DNA from: Rhodospirillaceae bacterium
GTDB lineage: Bacteria; Pseudomonadota; Alphaproteobacteria; Rhodospirillales; Rhodospirillaceae
Assembly (NCBI GenBank): GCA_029245025.1
Contig: JAQWQC010000034.1
Coordinates: 248,001 to 312,000 of the forward strand
Direction of reading: 5' to 3'
Length of the DNA: 64,000 nucleotides
Shown: piece after piece, positions 47,834 to 56,364 of the stretch
How the letters are laid out: every line of letters begins with the position of its first letter
Numbering within the stretch: position 1 is the first letter of the stretch
Program-made: the position numbers and the translations under genes
Notes under the pieces: generated by a model
Databases searched by the model: none
Told to the model about the DNA's origin: nothing
What the model saw: only the letters and a program-made list of their open reading frames with translations

Positions 47834-50689
47834 ATGGCGCTCCTCAAAGAACCAGACTTAGGGACACCAAGTCCTAAATCCCACAGAACGGTTGCACTTG
47901 AGATTGATGGCATGACTGTTATGGCTGAGCAGGGCGCTAGCATTATGCGCGCCGCAGCTCAGGCCGGAGTTTCAATTCCCAAGTTATGTGCAACAGACTC
48001 GGTGGACGCCTTTGGGTCTTGTCGGCTGTGTTTGGTGGAAATCGACGGTCGCCGCGGCACGCTGTCGTCCTGCACCACACCGGTGGAAGAGGGGATGGTT
48101 GTCCATACCCAGAATCAGCGGCTCGCTGATCTTCGCCGTGGTGTGATGGAGCTCTATATCTCCGATCACCCTTTGGATTGCCTAACCTGCTCTGACAATG
48201 GCGACTGTGAGCTCCAAGATATGGCTGGTGCGGTCGGTCTCAGGGAGGTCCGCTACGGCTATGACGGGGACAGTCACACGGCCCTAGGCAAAGACGAAAG
48301 CAATCCATATTTCGACTACGACCCGTCCAAATGCATCGTCTGCTCTCGCTGTGTACGGGCTTGCGACGAGGTGCAAGGCACGTTGGCTTTGACCATAGAA
48401 GGTCGAGGCTTTGCCTCACGTGTCGCGGCGGGTATCAGCGAAAGCTTCTTTGACTCGGAATGCGTGTCTTGCGGTGCTTGTGTCCAGGCCTGTCCGACAG
48501 CGACGTTGCAAGAAAAATCTGTCGTCGAGCACGGCGTTCCTGATCGCACGGTGCAAACAACATGCGCCTATTGCGGTGTCGGTTGTTCCTTCAACGCTGA
48601 GCTCAAGGGTGATCAAGTTATTCGCATGGTGCCCTCCAAAGATGGCAAGGCCAATCAAGGACACTCTTGCGTGAAAGGCCGCTTTGCCTGGGGTTACGCG
48701 ACACACAAAGACCGTATCACCAGCCCCATGATTCGCGACAAAATCACTGACCCCTGGCGCGAAGTCAGTTGGGAAGAGGCGATTGAGTTTGCTGCAGCTC
48801 AACTTAAGGAGACCCAGGAAGCCTACGGCCGGAAATCCATCGGCGCAATTTCATCCAGCCGGTGCACAATTGAGGAGGTCTGGGCGGTTGTTCGGATGAC
48901 ACGCACTGCCTTTGCTAACAATAACATCGATACCTGCGCCCGGGTGTGTCACTCCCCCACTGGCTATGGCTTGAAGCAAACTTTTGGCACGTCGGCTGGC
49001 ACGCAGCACTTTGAAAGTGTACAGGACTCAGATGTCATGCTGCTGATTGGGGCGAACCCAACGGATGCTCACCCGGTGTTTGCATCACAAATGAAACGGC
49101 GCTTGCGCCAGGGGGCGAAGCTCATAGTTGCTGACCCCCGCGCGATTGATCTGGTGCGTACGCCCCATGTGGAAGCCGCCCACCACCTACCCCTTTTGCC
49201 TGGCACCAACGTGGCGCTTGTCAACGCGCTGGCTCATGTGGCGGCTACTGAAGGGCTACTCGATGATGAGTTTATTCAGTCCCGATGTGAGGGTGACTCA
49301 TTTGCGGAGTGGCTAGAGTTTATAAAGCGGGATGAAAATTCGCCTGAAACCGTGACAGCCATTTCAGGTGTACCTGCAGAGGATATTCGCGCGGCGGCCC
49401 GCCTGTATGCGACCGCCGATAACGCTGCGATTTATTACGGGTTAGGGGTCACTGAGCACAGCCAGGGCTCCACCATGGTCATGGGGATGGCAAACTTGGC
49501 CATGGCCACTGGCAATATTGGCCGTAGCGGTGTGGGTGTAAATCCACTGCGTGGGCAAAACAATGTCCAGGGGTCGTGTGATATGGGGTCATTCCCCCAC
49601 GAATTTTCCGATTACAGACCGGTGTCAGACGAGACGGTCCGCGCGGAATTCGAGGCGGCCTGGGGTACGCCCCAGGATGAAGAAAACGGTTTCCGAATCC
49701 CCAATATGCTTGACGAAGCCTGCGCCGGCGGATTTAAGGGCCTCTATGTGCAGGGAGAAGACATCGCCCAGTCAGATCCGAATACTCTGCATGTTGAAGA
49801 AGCGCTTCGCGCCATGGACATCATTATCGTCCAGGATTTGTTTTTGAATGAAACCGCCCGATTCGCACACGTGTTCCTGCCTGGCACCTCGTTCCTGGAA
49901 AAAGACGGATGCTTTATCAATGCGGAACGGCGCATCAATCGTGTCCGGCCGGTCACCAAATCCGCCACAGATAAGGATGAGTGGGAAGTCACCCAAGCCC
50001 TCGCCAACGCGCTTGGCAATGACAAAATGAATTTCACGTCTGCAGCTGAAATTATGGACGAAATCGCTGCTTTAACCCCGTCTTTCGGGGGTGTTTCCCA
50101 CACCATGCTTGATGAAAAGGGTAGCGTGCAATGGCCATGTAATGCAGATGCGCCGGAAGGCACGCCAATTATGCACGTGGACGAATTTGTGCGGGGTAAG
50201 GGGCATTTCGTTCTGACGGAGTTCGTGCCAACGACGGAGAAAGCCAATCGTAAGTTCCCCATGTTACTGACCACCGGGCGCATTTTGTCGCAATACAATG
50301 TCGGCGCTCAGACGCGGCGGACAGAAAATACGCAATGGTGGGAAGAGGATGTTCTGGAAATGCACCCATCCGACGCAGAGGTGCGGGGCATTCAAGATGG
50401 GCATTGTGTGTCTATACGCAGCCGCAAAGGTGAGATCACATTGAAGGCTGTGTTATCGGAGCGGATGGCGCCGGGTGTCGTCTATACCACTTTTCATCAT
50501 CCCGAAACGGGTGCCAATGTGGTAACCACAGAAAACTCTGACTGGGCAACGGAATGCCCTGAATACAAGGTGACGGCTGTGGAAGTGACACCAGCTAATC
50601 ATCGATCTGCATGGCAGGAAGAGTACGCAGCCAGTACACCCAATATGCGACAAGTTGCTGCGTCTTCTCAGTTGGAGCCAGCCGAGTAA
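47834..50689 (+). CDS. fdsA: NAD-dependent formate dehydrogenase alpha subunit (Mo/W-bisPGD)
   Basis: This 951-residue catalytic subunit has a ferredoxin domain with [2Fe-2S] ligands Cys52, 63, 66 and 80. A His-Cys segment follows (Cys116, 119, 125), then two [4Fe-4S] motifs (Cys167/170/173/177 and 210/213/216/220). The molybdopterin oxidoreductase core begins with its own cluster (Cys244/247/251/279). The metal-ligand residue is cysteine (Cys372 in RVCHSPTG), so no selenocysteine is needed. A C-terminal dinucleotide-binding domain includes TTGRILSQYNVGAQTRRT. It oxidises formate to CO2 in the cytoplasm and, in related enzymes, can work in reverse. Confidence 0.96.
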   Translation: MALLKEPDLGTPSPKSHRTVALEIDGMTVMAEQGASIMRAAAQAGVSIPKLCATDSVDAFGSCRLCLVEIDGRRGTLSSCTTPVEEGMVVHTQNQRLADLRRGVMELYISDHPLDCLTCSDNGDCELQDMAGAVGLREVRYGYDGDSHTALGKDESNPYFDYDPSKCIVCSRCVRACDEVQGTLALTIEGRGFASRVAAGISESFFDSECVSCGACVQACPTATLQEKSVVEHGVPDRTVQTTCAYCGVGCSFNAELKGDQVIRMVPSKDGKANQGHSCVKGRFAWGYATHKDRITSPMIRDKITDPWREVSWEEAIEFAAAQLKETQEAYGRKSIGAISSSRCTIEEVWAVVRMTRTAFANNNIDTCARVCHSPTGYGLKQTFGTSAGTQHFESVQDSDVMLLIGANPTDAHPVFASQMKRRLRQGAKLIVADPRAIDLVRTPHVEAAHHLPLLPGTNVALVNALAHVAATEGLLDDEFIQSRCEGDSFAEWLEFIKRDENSPETVTAISGVPAEDIRAAARLYATADNAAIYYGLGVTEHSQGSTMVMGMANLAMATGNIGRSGVGVNPLRGQNNVQGSCDMGSFPHEFSDYRPVSDETVRAEFEAAWGTPQDEENGFRIPNMLDEACAGGFKGLYVQGEDIAQSDPNTLHVEEALRAMDIIIVQDLFLNETARFAHVFLPGTSFLEKDGCFINAERRINRVRPVTKSATDKDEWEVTQALANALGNDKMNFTSAAEIMDEIAALTPSFGGVSHTMLDEKGSVQWPCNADAPEGTPIMHVDEFVRGKGHFVLTEFVPTTEKANRKFPMLLTTGRILSQYNVGAQTRRTENTQWWEEDVLEMHPSDAEVRGIQDGHCVSIRSRKGEITLKAVLSERMAPGVVYTTFHHPETGANVVTTENSDWATECPEYKVTAVEVTPANHRSAWQEEYAASTPNMRQVAASSQLEPAE

Positions 50690-50690
50690 C

Positions 50691-51494
50691 GTGGTTGATA
50701 TTACGTACCATGGAACACCACTGCCAACGGACCGTCTCATCAAAACGAATGGTATGAGTGCTTCGCCGGACTGGTATGTCCCCGAAGAAACCCCAGTTGC
50801 CTTTGTTTATAATCAACGCAACTACGCCGTAATGTTGGCGACACCAGCCGATTTGTCCGACTTCGCGGTTGGATTTTCTCTGACTGAACGGGTTGTTGAT
50901 CATGTAGAAGAAATCTCCAAGATCGATGTTCATCAGGAAGAGAGGGGTATAGATTTCCGATGCAAGATCAGGCCTGATCAGCTCGATCGGCTCGATGTTC
51001 GTCAGCAACGCCGCAATATGGTTGGTCGTGCTGGGTGCGGGGTTTGTGGTCTTGAGAATGCAGAGGTGTTTTTTGAGCCATTGTCACTTGTTGCGGATCA
51101 TAGGGTTTCTTTGACACAGGCAGCCCTGACTAAGGCCCATGCAGACTTTGACGCCCATCAGCCTCTGAGCGCGCGTACGCGCACCGTCCATTGTGCTGCC
51201 TGGGTGTCGACTGAGGGTGAGATCAGAATAGTGCGCGAAGATGTGGGGCGCCATAACGCGTTGGATAAATTGATCGGTGCTCTGGCGATCAGCAACGCCG
51301 ACTTTGGCGCTGGTTTTGTTATGATTTCCAGCCGCTGCTCCTACGAGATTATCGAGAAATCTGCCCGCGTCGGCATCAAGGCTGTAGCCGCGCTCTCTGG
51401 ACCAACCGCATTTGCCCTCAAAAAAGCCACTGAAGCCAACATGGCGCTTTATTGCAGGTCGGATAATGAATTCGTAGCAGCGGTTTCAGATTAG
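50691..51494 (+). CDS. fdhD: Formate dehydrogenase accessory sulfurtransferase FdhD
   Basis: This 267-residue protein starts from GTG 50691, one base after the fdsA stop; the frame is open further upstream inside fdsA. The family's cysteine motif is seen as GRAGCGVCGLENAE. Other segments are HCAAWVSTEGEIRIVREDVGRHNALDKLIG and SSRCSYEIIEKSARVG. FdhD moves sulfur to the molybdenum cofactor, without which FDH is inactive. In most fds operons a small fdsD follows; here only 81 bp remain before the next, convergent gene. Confidence 0.95.
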   Translation: MVDITYHGTPLPTDRLIKTNGMSASPDWYVPEETPVAFVYNQRNYAVMLATPADLSDFAVGFSLTERVVDHVEEISKIDVHQEERGIDFRCKIRPDQLDRLDVRQQRRNMVGRAGCGVCGLENAEVFFEPLSLVADHRVSLTQAALTKAHADFDAHQPLSARTRTVHCAAWVSTEGEIRIVREDVGRHNALDKLIGALAISNADFGAGFVMISSRCSYEIIEKSARVGIKAVAALSGPTAFALKKATEANMALYCRSDNEFVAAVSD

Positions 51495-51510
51495 GTAGAG
51501 TGCGAGTCCC

Positions 51511-51545
51511 ATAAAGCAAAACCGCCGCTGGTGCCGTAGCGGCGG
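51511..51545 (-). terminator. Rho-independent terminator for the Ton/TPR operon
   Basis: On the minus strand CCGCCGCT pairs with AGCGGCGG (plus-strand arms 51522-51529 and 51538-51545, 8-nt loop) and is followed by TTTTGCTTTAT. It lies about 30 nt past the stop of the TPR gene. The stem would also fold in the opposite transcript from fdhD, but without a T-run. Confidence 0.8.
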
Positions 51546-51575
51546 CTCTGAATAACGTGATGCTTATTGTGTCGC

Positions 51576-52886
51576 TTAGGATCCGGCAGTCGCGAGCTTC
51601 TGATCCAAAAAGCGGATCCATTTGCCTGCATCAGACTTGGTGTTTTTGAAGCGAGCAGACCGTGTCATGGAGCGTTTTGCAGCGGTAAAGCGCTCACGCT
51701 CCAGCTGGGTGATGCCAATCAGCATCCACACCGTGCCTTTTTCGTTGTCACTCAAACCTTTTTTGTCCAGGCTCTTCGCTAGCGCTGTTTCAGCTTTCGC
51801 CCATTGCTCATCCTGCAAGTAGGCCTGGCCTAAGCGATAGGACAGCTTGCCTTTGTCCGACATGTTAGCCGCGTCGCTGAGCGGTGGAATGGCTTTGTCG
51901 AATTCACGGGAATTAAAGTAAGCGTTAGCCAGAATCTCAAGATTCTCAGCTTTACGCTTAATGGTCTCGGACTTGAAACCCCGCTCCATAATTTCAGCCG
52001 CTTTGATCGGTGTTTCATGGAACATGTACATGCGGGCCAAGCGAACAAGTTCTGACTCTTTGTCGAGGAAGCCTTGCTTGTCGGCCATTACCAAGACCTG
52101 GAAGGATTCTACATCCTTGCCAAGTTCTCCGTACAGGGCGGCCAGCTGTAGGAAATAGGTTTTCTTGGTCGGGAAGTAATCGACCATGATTTCAAGTAGA
52201 TCAGCTCCACGAACGTAGTCTTCAAGTTCCAAATAAGCAGCCAGCAGCAGTTGATACCATTGCTCCCGGGGCTCTGGTTCCATGTCGATAGCTTCGACCA
52301 CTAAGGGAATTGTTGAATTATACTGTTCAATTTGGAAGTAGGCGTTGGCGAGAAGGATCAATGCTCCAGCGTTGACCGTCTCTACTTCGCGGCGCCATTC
52401 TTCAAAAACACGGATCGCATCTTGGTAGCGCTCAACCACCATGTAGAGTTGGCCAAGGTTGTACTTTGTCGACAGCACTTGACCTGGCGGAAGACCAATG
52501 CCTTCCAGCGGATTGCTGAGGGCGATGGCGTTTTGAAAGGCGTCGATAGCCCCGTTGTAGTTTTCTTGCTCCGCAAACAGGTAGGCGTATGTCATCCAGA
52601 TGGATGCTTTTTCGTATTCGTTGGTTTTTTTGTCCGCCAAACCTTCTCGAAGCTGAATGTCTGCGGTTGCGTAATCCTTAAGCTCAATGGCTTCCTGCGC
52701 CGCCGTCAACCGATCATAAGTCGGTTTCTTCATTGACTGGACTTTGATCGTCTTGGGTTTTTCGGGCTTGGCTTTTTCCTGAGCGACTGCAGCCTTGCCG
52801 GTAAACGCGGGAGATGTAAATTCGGTGCTGCCCCCAAACATGACGGCAAAGCTGACAACACCACCTAGTAAGGTTCTCATGCTCAT
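51576..52886 (-). CDS. Exported TPR protein of the Ton/TtpC cluster
   Basis: This 436-residue protein starts from ATG 52886, chosen for the AGGAGAC ribosome site and a signal peptide running to about residue 33 (SPAFTGKAAVAQ). Most of the rest is TPR-like helices: DAFQNAIALSNPLEG, KYNLGQLYMVVERYQDAIRVF, LANAYFQIEQYNSTIP, RLGQAYLQDEQWAKAETAL. A periplasmic TPR protein commonly ends DUF3450-TtpC-ExbB-ExbD-TonB operons. It presumably scaffolds the periplasmic face of the complex, but its exact role is not settled. It is the last gene before a strong terminator. Confidence 0.88.
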   Translation of the reverse strand: MSMRTLLGGVVSFAVMFGGSTEFTSPAFTGKAAVAQEKAKPEKPKTIKVQSMKKPTYDRLTAAQEAIELKDYATADIQLREGLADKKTNEYEKASIWMTYAYLFAEQENYNGAIDAFQNAIALSNPLEGIGLPPGQVLSTKYNLGQLYMVVERYQDAIRVFEEWRREVETVNAGALILLANAYFQIEQYNSTIPLVVEAIDMEPEPREQWYQLLLAAYLELEDYVRGADLLEIMVDYFPTKKTYFLQLAALYGELGKDVESFQVLVMADKQGFLDKESELVRLARMYMFHETPIKAAEIMERGFKSETIKRKAENLEILANAYFNSREFDKAIPPLSDAANMSDKGKLSYRLGQAYLQDEQWAKAETALAKSLDKKGLSDNEKGTVWMLIGITQLERERFTAAKRSMTRSARFKNTKSDAGKWIRFLDQKLATAGS

Positions 52887-52941
52887 TGGATCTTGTCTCC
52901 TCTGGTGCGGGTCTAATTTCCGCAGTCGATAATAGTCAGGC

Positions 52942-53562
52942 TTATTGTTCGAGCTCGAAGGTAATAACCACTTGGTTATTGTAGCGACGCGCTGGGCGGC
53001 CATCGACAATTTTAGGCTTGTACTTCCAGCGTCCTAGAGCACGCTCAGCGGCGCGTTCAAAATATCCAGTGGGCTCGGCGGCAACGACCATAATGTCTTC
53101 GACACCACCACTTTCTGTAATTGTGAATTCCAATTGCACCCAGCCGTTGATTCCGCGGGAGGCTGCGCGTTGCGGATACTGAGGCGGAACACGCACTAAG
53201 GGAATGGCATCACCATCGGTCGGCGCATTAAGACCGGAGCGATCAAGATTTAGGCCGCGGCCCAGCGCAGGCGCGTTAATGCCAACCCCACCAGAATCTG
53301 GAGCGGTATTGTTGGCAAGGTTCATTGGCGGTGGCGGCGGGGGAGTATCAGGTTTGTCAGGACGGTCGGGGATTGCGCGGTCTTTGGCTTGAACAGCTTC
53401 GTCACGATCAACCCGGGTGAAATCAATAGCGGCGCCCTTTACCTCTTCGGTAATCGCGTCCATGCCGTTGTTGATCAGGAAATTCATTAGCCAGAACAGG
53501 GCAATGGTGACGATAACAGCCAAAGGGATCGATGCCCCGATGCGCATTGTATTGGAATTCAT
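52942..53562 (-). CDS. tonB: Energy transducer TonB
   Basis: This 206-residue protein has an N-terminal signal anchor (about residues 13-32, SIPLAVIVTIALFWLMNFLI). A short proline-rich periplasmic linker follows (DRPDKPDTPPPPPP), then a C-terminal TonB domain (RVPPQYPQRAASRGINGWVQLEFTITESGGVEDIMVV ending in GRWKYKPKIVDG). The short linker and compact C-terminus resemble the TonB2 type of marine gammaproteobacteria rather than E. coli TonB. It delivers the ExbBD proton-motive signal to outer-membrane receptors; one such receptor is encoded 42 kb away at 9.1 kb. Confidence 0.93.
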   Translation of the reverse strand: MNSNTMRIGASIPLAVIVTIALFWLMNFLINNGMDAITEEVKGAAIDFTRVDRDEAVQAKDRAIPDRPDKPDTPPPPPPMNLANNTAPDSGGVGINAPALGRGLNLDRSGLNAPTDGDAIPLVRVPPQYPQRAASRGINGWVQLEFTITESGGVEDIMVVAAEPTGYFERAAERALGRWKYKPKIVDGRPARRYNNQVVITFELEQ

Positions 53563-53638
53563 TGCTTCGCTTCCTGTCAGTGGAGGGTCACACGCTTATG
53601 ACCGTCTCCGGTGTTGGTTCCTTGCCTAAGTCAGGTGG

Positions 53639-54043
53639 CTAATCTTTGGCAGTCGATATCGCCGTCGCTGGAGCCCCAGCTTGGCGAACCTGATCCATGA
53701 TTTGCATCAGAATACCAGATTTTGACTTCTGGTCAGCCTGAATAACCACGGAACCAAGCGGGTTTTCGGCCAAAAGCTTTTCTACTCCAGCCCGTACGGC
53801 CCGGACATCGACTTCCTTATTGTCCATCCAGACGGAGTCGCCGGGGCCAATGGCGATCAAAATGCTCACCCGCCGCTGGTCCTCGGCCGTTTCGGCCTCT
53901 GGTCGAATGACTTCCAGGCCAGACTGTTTGACGAATGTTGCGGTAACAATGAAGAAGATCAACATGATGAACACGATGTCCAGCATCGGGGTCATGTCGA
54001 CCGCAGCTTCATCTTTTTCCTTTGCAGCGAGACGAGATGCCAC
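53639..54043 (-). CDS. exbD: Biopolymer transport protein ExbD (downstream copy)
   Basis: This 134-residue protein has a short cytoplasmic N-terminus and a single transmembrane helix carrying the essential Asp (VDMTPMLDIVFIMLIFFIVTATF, Asp25). The periplasmic domain (VRAVRAGVEKLLAENPLGSVVIQAD) completes the ExbD fold. It pairs with an ExbB pentamer as the proton-driven motor. It lies 17 nt after the first exbD, with which it shares an almost identical membrane helix. Confidence 0.93.
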   Translation of the reverse strand: MASRLAAKEKDEAAVDMTPMLDIVFIMLIFFIVTATFVKQSGLEVIRPEAETAEDQRRVSILIAIGPGDSVWMDNKEVDVRAVRAGVEKLLAENPLGSVVIQADQKSKSGILMQIMDQVRQAGAPATAISTAKD

Positions 54044-54060
54044 AGTGTTCCTCCGTTACC

Positions 54061-54462
54061 TTATTGAAGCTCGGCGATGGACACACCGGCCGCGCCTGCG
54101 AGACGAGCCTGATCCATAACACCGACCATGAGGTTACTCTCTGATTGTGGGTCCGCTTGAACGACCACAGAACTGTCGGGGTTTTCTGCAATCAACCGCT
54201 CAACGTTGGCGCGCACCGCTCGTACATCAATGTCGCGGCCTTCCATGGAAATGGTGCCGGTCTCAGATATTGAAATAAGTATGGTGACGTTTTGTGATTC
54301 CGGCGGTGGTTCGTCAGAATCCGGACGGGTAACATCCAAGCCGCGCTCGTTGATGAAGGTTGCGGTTACGATGAAGAAGATCAACATGATGAACACGATG
54401 TCTAGCATCGGGGTCATGTCGACTTCTGCTTCGTCTGCTCCCGCCTTATGACGTCTTGACAC
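54061..54462 (-). CDS. exbD: Biopolymer transport protein ExbD (upstream copy)
   Basis: This 133-residue protein has a GTG start at 54462 following a strong AAGGAGG ribosome site; the frame is open further upstream but inside exbB. It has the same helix motif (VDMTPMLDIVFIMLIFFIVTATF) and a periplasmic domain with VRAVRANVERLIAENPDSSVVVQAD. Tandem ExbD genes are common in DUF3450-TtpC operons and imply a heteromeric or alternative motor. Confidence 0.92.
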   Translation of the reverse strand: MSRRHKAGADEAEVDMTPMLDIVFIMLIFFIVTATFINERGLDVTRPDSDEPPPESQNVTILISISETGTISMEGRDIDVRAVRANVERLIAENPDSSVVVQADPQSESNLMVGVMDQARLAGAAGVSIAELQ

Positions 54463-54472
54463 AGGGGCCTCC

Positions 54473-54997
54473 TTAGTAGTCAAGCTCGAGGTGGTCGGCC
54501 ACCTCAAGAACCTCAGTCTGCGCCTTTCGGGCAAGACGGAAGCTGAAATACAGACCGGACAGAGCGGCGACCATGCCGGACATTGTCGGGATGGTCGCTT
54601 TAGACACACCGCCTGCCATGGCCCGTGGATTGGATGACCCGGTGATGGCCATAACGTCGAACACCTCGACCATGCCAGTCACGGTGCCGAGCAGCCCAAA
54701 CATCGGGCACAAGGCGACCAAAGTTGCAATGAAGCCCAATCCCACGGTGGTGTTTTCCCGCACCGTTGAGATCAACTGATTGCGAACCTGGTGTGCATGC
54801 CAAGATTTGTGGTCCGTGCGCGCATTCCACTTGTCCGTCACTTCTTTAACGACCTGCTTATGGAAGACGCCAAAGTAGATGAACCGTTCCACGATCAAGG
54901 CCCACATAAAGAATGTGATGACCATGATCGCGTTTAGGACCGGTCCGCCCTTCTCCAGAAACTGCTGGATTTGGGCAAAGATGTCGAAATCGCCCAT
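54473..54997 (-). CDS. exbB: MotA/TolQ/ExbB proton channel protein (short ExbB)
   Basis: This 174-residue, three-helix protein has a first helix near residues 18-36 (NAIMVITFFMWALIVERFIYF). The family signature is LVALCPMFGLLGTVTGMVEVFDVM, followed by GGVSKATIPTMSGMVAALSGLYFSF. It forms the proton channel with ExbD. Its ATG shares a base with the stop of the upstream long ExbB gene, showing tight coupling. Confidence 0.94.
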   Translation of the reverse strand: MGDFDIFAQIQQFLEKGGPVLNAIMVITFFMWALIVERFIYFGVFHKQVVKEVTDKWNARTDHKSWHAHQVRNQLISTVRENTTVGLGFIATLVALCPMFGLLGTVTGMVEVFDVMAITGSSNPRAMAGGVSKATIPTMSGMVAALSGLYFSFRLARKAQTEVLEVADHLELDY

Positions 54998-56364
54998 TAG
55001 GACCTCTCGGCGTGGCTCGCGATGATGCCGGCGCTTTGCTCTTCAAGCACTTCAATCACAGCCTTAGAGCGGCCAGAAGCAATGGAGTGCAGAAGGATTA
55101 GCGGGATGGCCGCAACCAGACCAAGGACGGTAGTGATAAGCGCTTGCGAAATACCACCAGCCATCATCTTGGGGTCGCCGGTACCGAACAAGGTAATCGC
55201 CTGAAAGGTTTCAATCATCCCGGTCACAGTTCCGAGCAAGCCCATCATCGGAGAGATTGCAGCCAGCACTTTAATGGTCGACAGACCGCGCTCGAGAGCG
55301 GGCAGTTCCTTGAGGATGGCGTCGTCGAGCTTCAATTGAAGGTTTTCGACATCCATGCCGCGGTTCTTTTCGTAGGTCTGCATGATCCGGCCTAACGGGT
55401 TGTTGCCGTTGGCAGCGCTGTTCTTCTTTTGAGCGCTTACCTTAGACCCGGTGAGGGACAGGCTCACGATACGAACCAGAGCAAGCGCAATACCAAGGAT
55501 CAACAGGGTGATGATCACGTAGCCGACGAGGCCACCTTGATCGATCCGTTCCTGCAGAGATGGTGTTTGCACCAGCAGGCCCAAAAGGGCGCCACGTGAA
55601 GGGTCTACCGCTGCTGCGACGACCCCGGAAGTGGCTTCGTAGGTGTCTTCACCGGCGCTGACGAATAGAGCGCCAGGCTGGCGAGCTAGTTCGGTCAGAC
55701 GCTGGGTTTCGCTAAGGTAATCAACGAATTTCCCGTCAGAAAGGGCCGTAAATGGACCAATTCGAACAACAGTGGCATTGGCTTCGTTGCCATCGACTGA
55801 GACAACGGGGGCCTGGAAGCGCACGACTTGGCCTTGGGCGGTGGCTTCTTCAAGCAGCGTGTACCAAAGCTTTTCCAGCTGCGCGAGTTGAGGCAATTCT
55901 GTGCTCTGGGCCAGCTTATCGATGGCATCTTCACGACCCGGCATTTGTGAGCTGATCAAAGACTGACGCAGCTGACCACGGGTATCACCAGCGACCTGGC
56001 GAACAACACCAAACAGTTCACCAAAGGCTCCGAGGCGTTCATCTAGAACAGCTTCGAGTTCGGCGAGGCGAATTTCGTTCTCTTGGAAGGTCGCTTCGAG
56101 CTGTTCACTCAAGCGTTCCTCTCGGACGACTGCCGCTTTGGCTTCGTCCAGCAGACGTTGTTGGGCCGCCTTAGTGCGGGTGAATTCACTAACCCGTTGT
56201 TGGTTCGCTTGGTTATCTGTGGCGCGGCCTTGGCGGACGCGATCAAGCAACTCTTGCAGGGAAGCAGCAGGGGCTGAGGCCTGGGCCCAAGCTACAGGGG
56301 CTGACGTTGCCAATCCGGCGGCCACAAGAACTGCGGCTGTCAAAGTTTTGTTGAGGCGGTTCAT
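54997..56364 (-). CDS. TtpC-like long ExbB with periplasmic coiled-coil domain
   Basis: This 455-residue protein has a signal peptide (to about residue 27, ATSAPVAWAQ). A long charged helical periplasmic region follows (about residues 35-280) with coiled-coil character (AAQQRLLDEAKAAVVREERLSEQ). Then a C-terminal ExbB channel domain has helices near 287-308 and the motif ISPMMGLLGTVTGMIETFQAI. This two-part layout is that of TtpC, the extra component required by Vibrio TonB2 systems. It overlaps DUF3450 by 4 nt, and the two probably interact. Confidence 0.9.
   Translation of the reverse strand: MNRLNKTLTAAVLVAAGLATSAPVAWAQASAPAASLQELLDRVRQGRATDNQANQQRVSEFTRTKAAQQRLLDEAKAAVVREERLSEQLEATFQENEIRLAELEAVLDERLGAFGELFGVVRQVAGDTRGQLRQSLISSQMPGREDAIDKLAQSTELPQLAQLEKLWYTLLEEATAQGQVVRFQAPVVSVDGNEANATVVRIGPFTALSDGKFVDYLSETQRLTELARQPGALFVSAGEDTYEATSGVVAAAVDPSRGALLGLLVQTPSLQERIDQGGLVGYVIITLLILGIALALVRIVSLSLTGSKVSAQKKNSAANGNNPLGRIMQTYEKNRGMDVENLQLKLDDAILKELPALERGLSTIKVLAAISPMMGLLGTVTGMIETFQAITLFGTGDPKMMAGGISQALITTVLGLVAAIPLILLHSIASGRSKAVIEVLEEQSAGIIASHAERS

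Noticed and set aside
51511-51545. Hairpin as the terminator of fdhD on the plus strand
   Set aside because: The T-run follows the stem only on the minus strand, so it is assigned to the TPR/Ton operon; on the plus strand it may fold but lacks the T-run.
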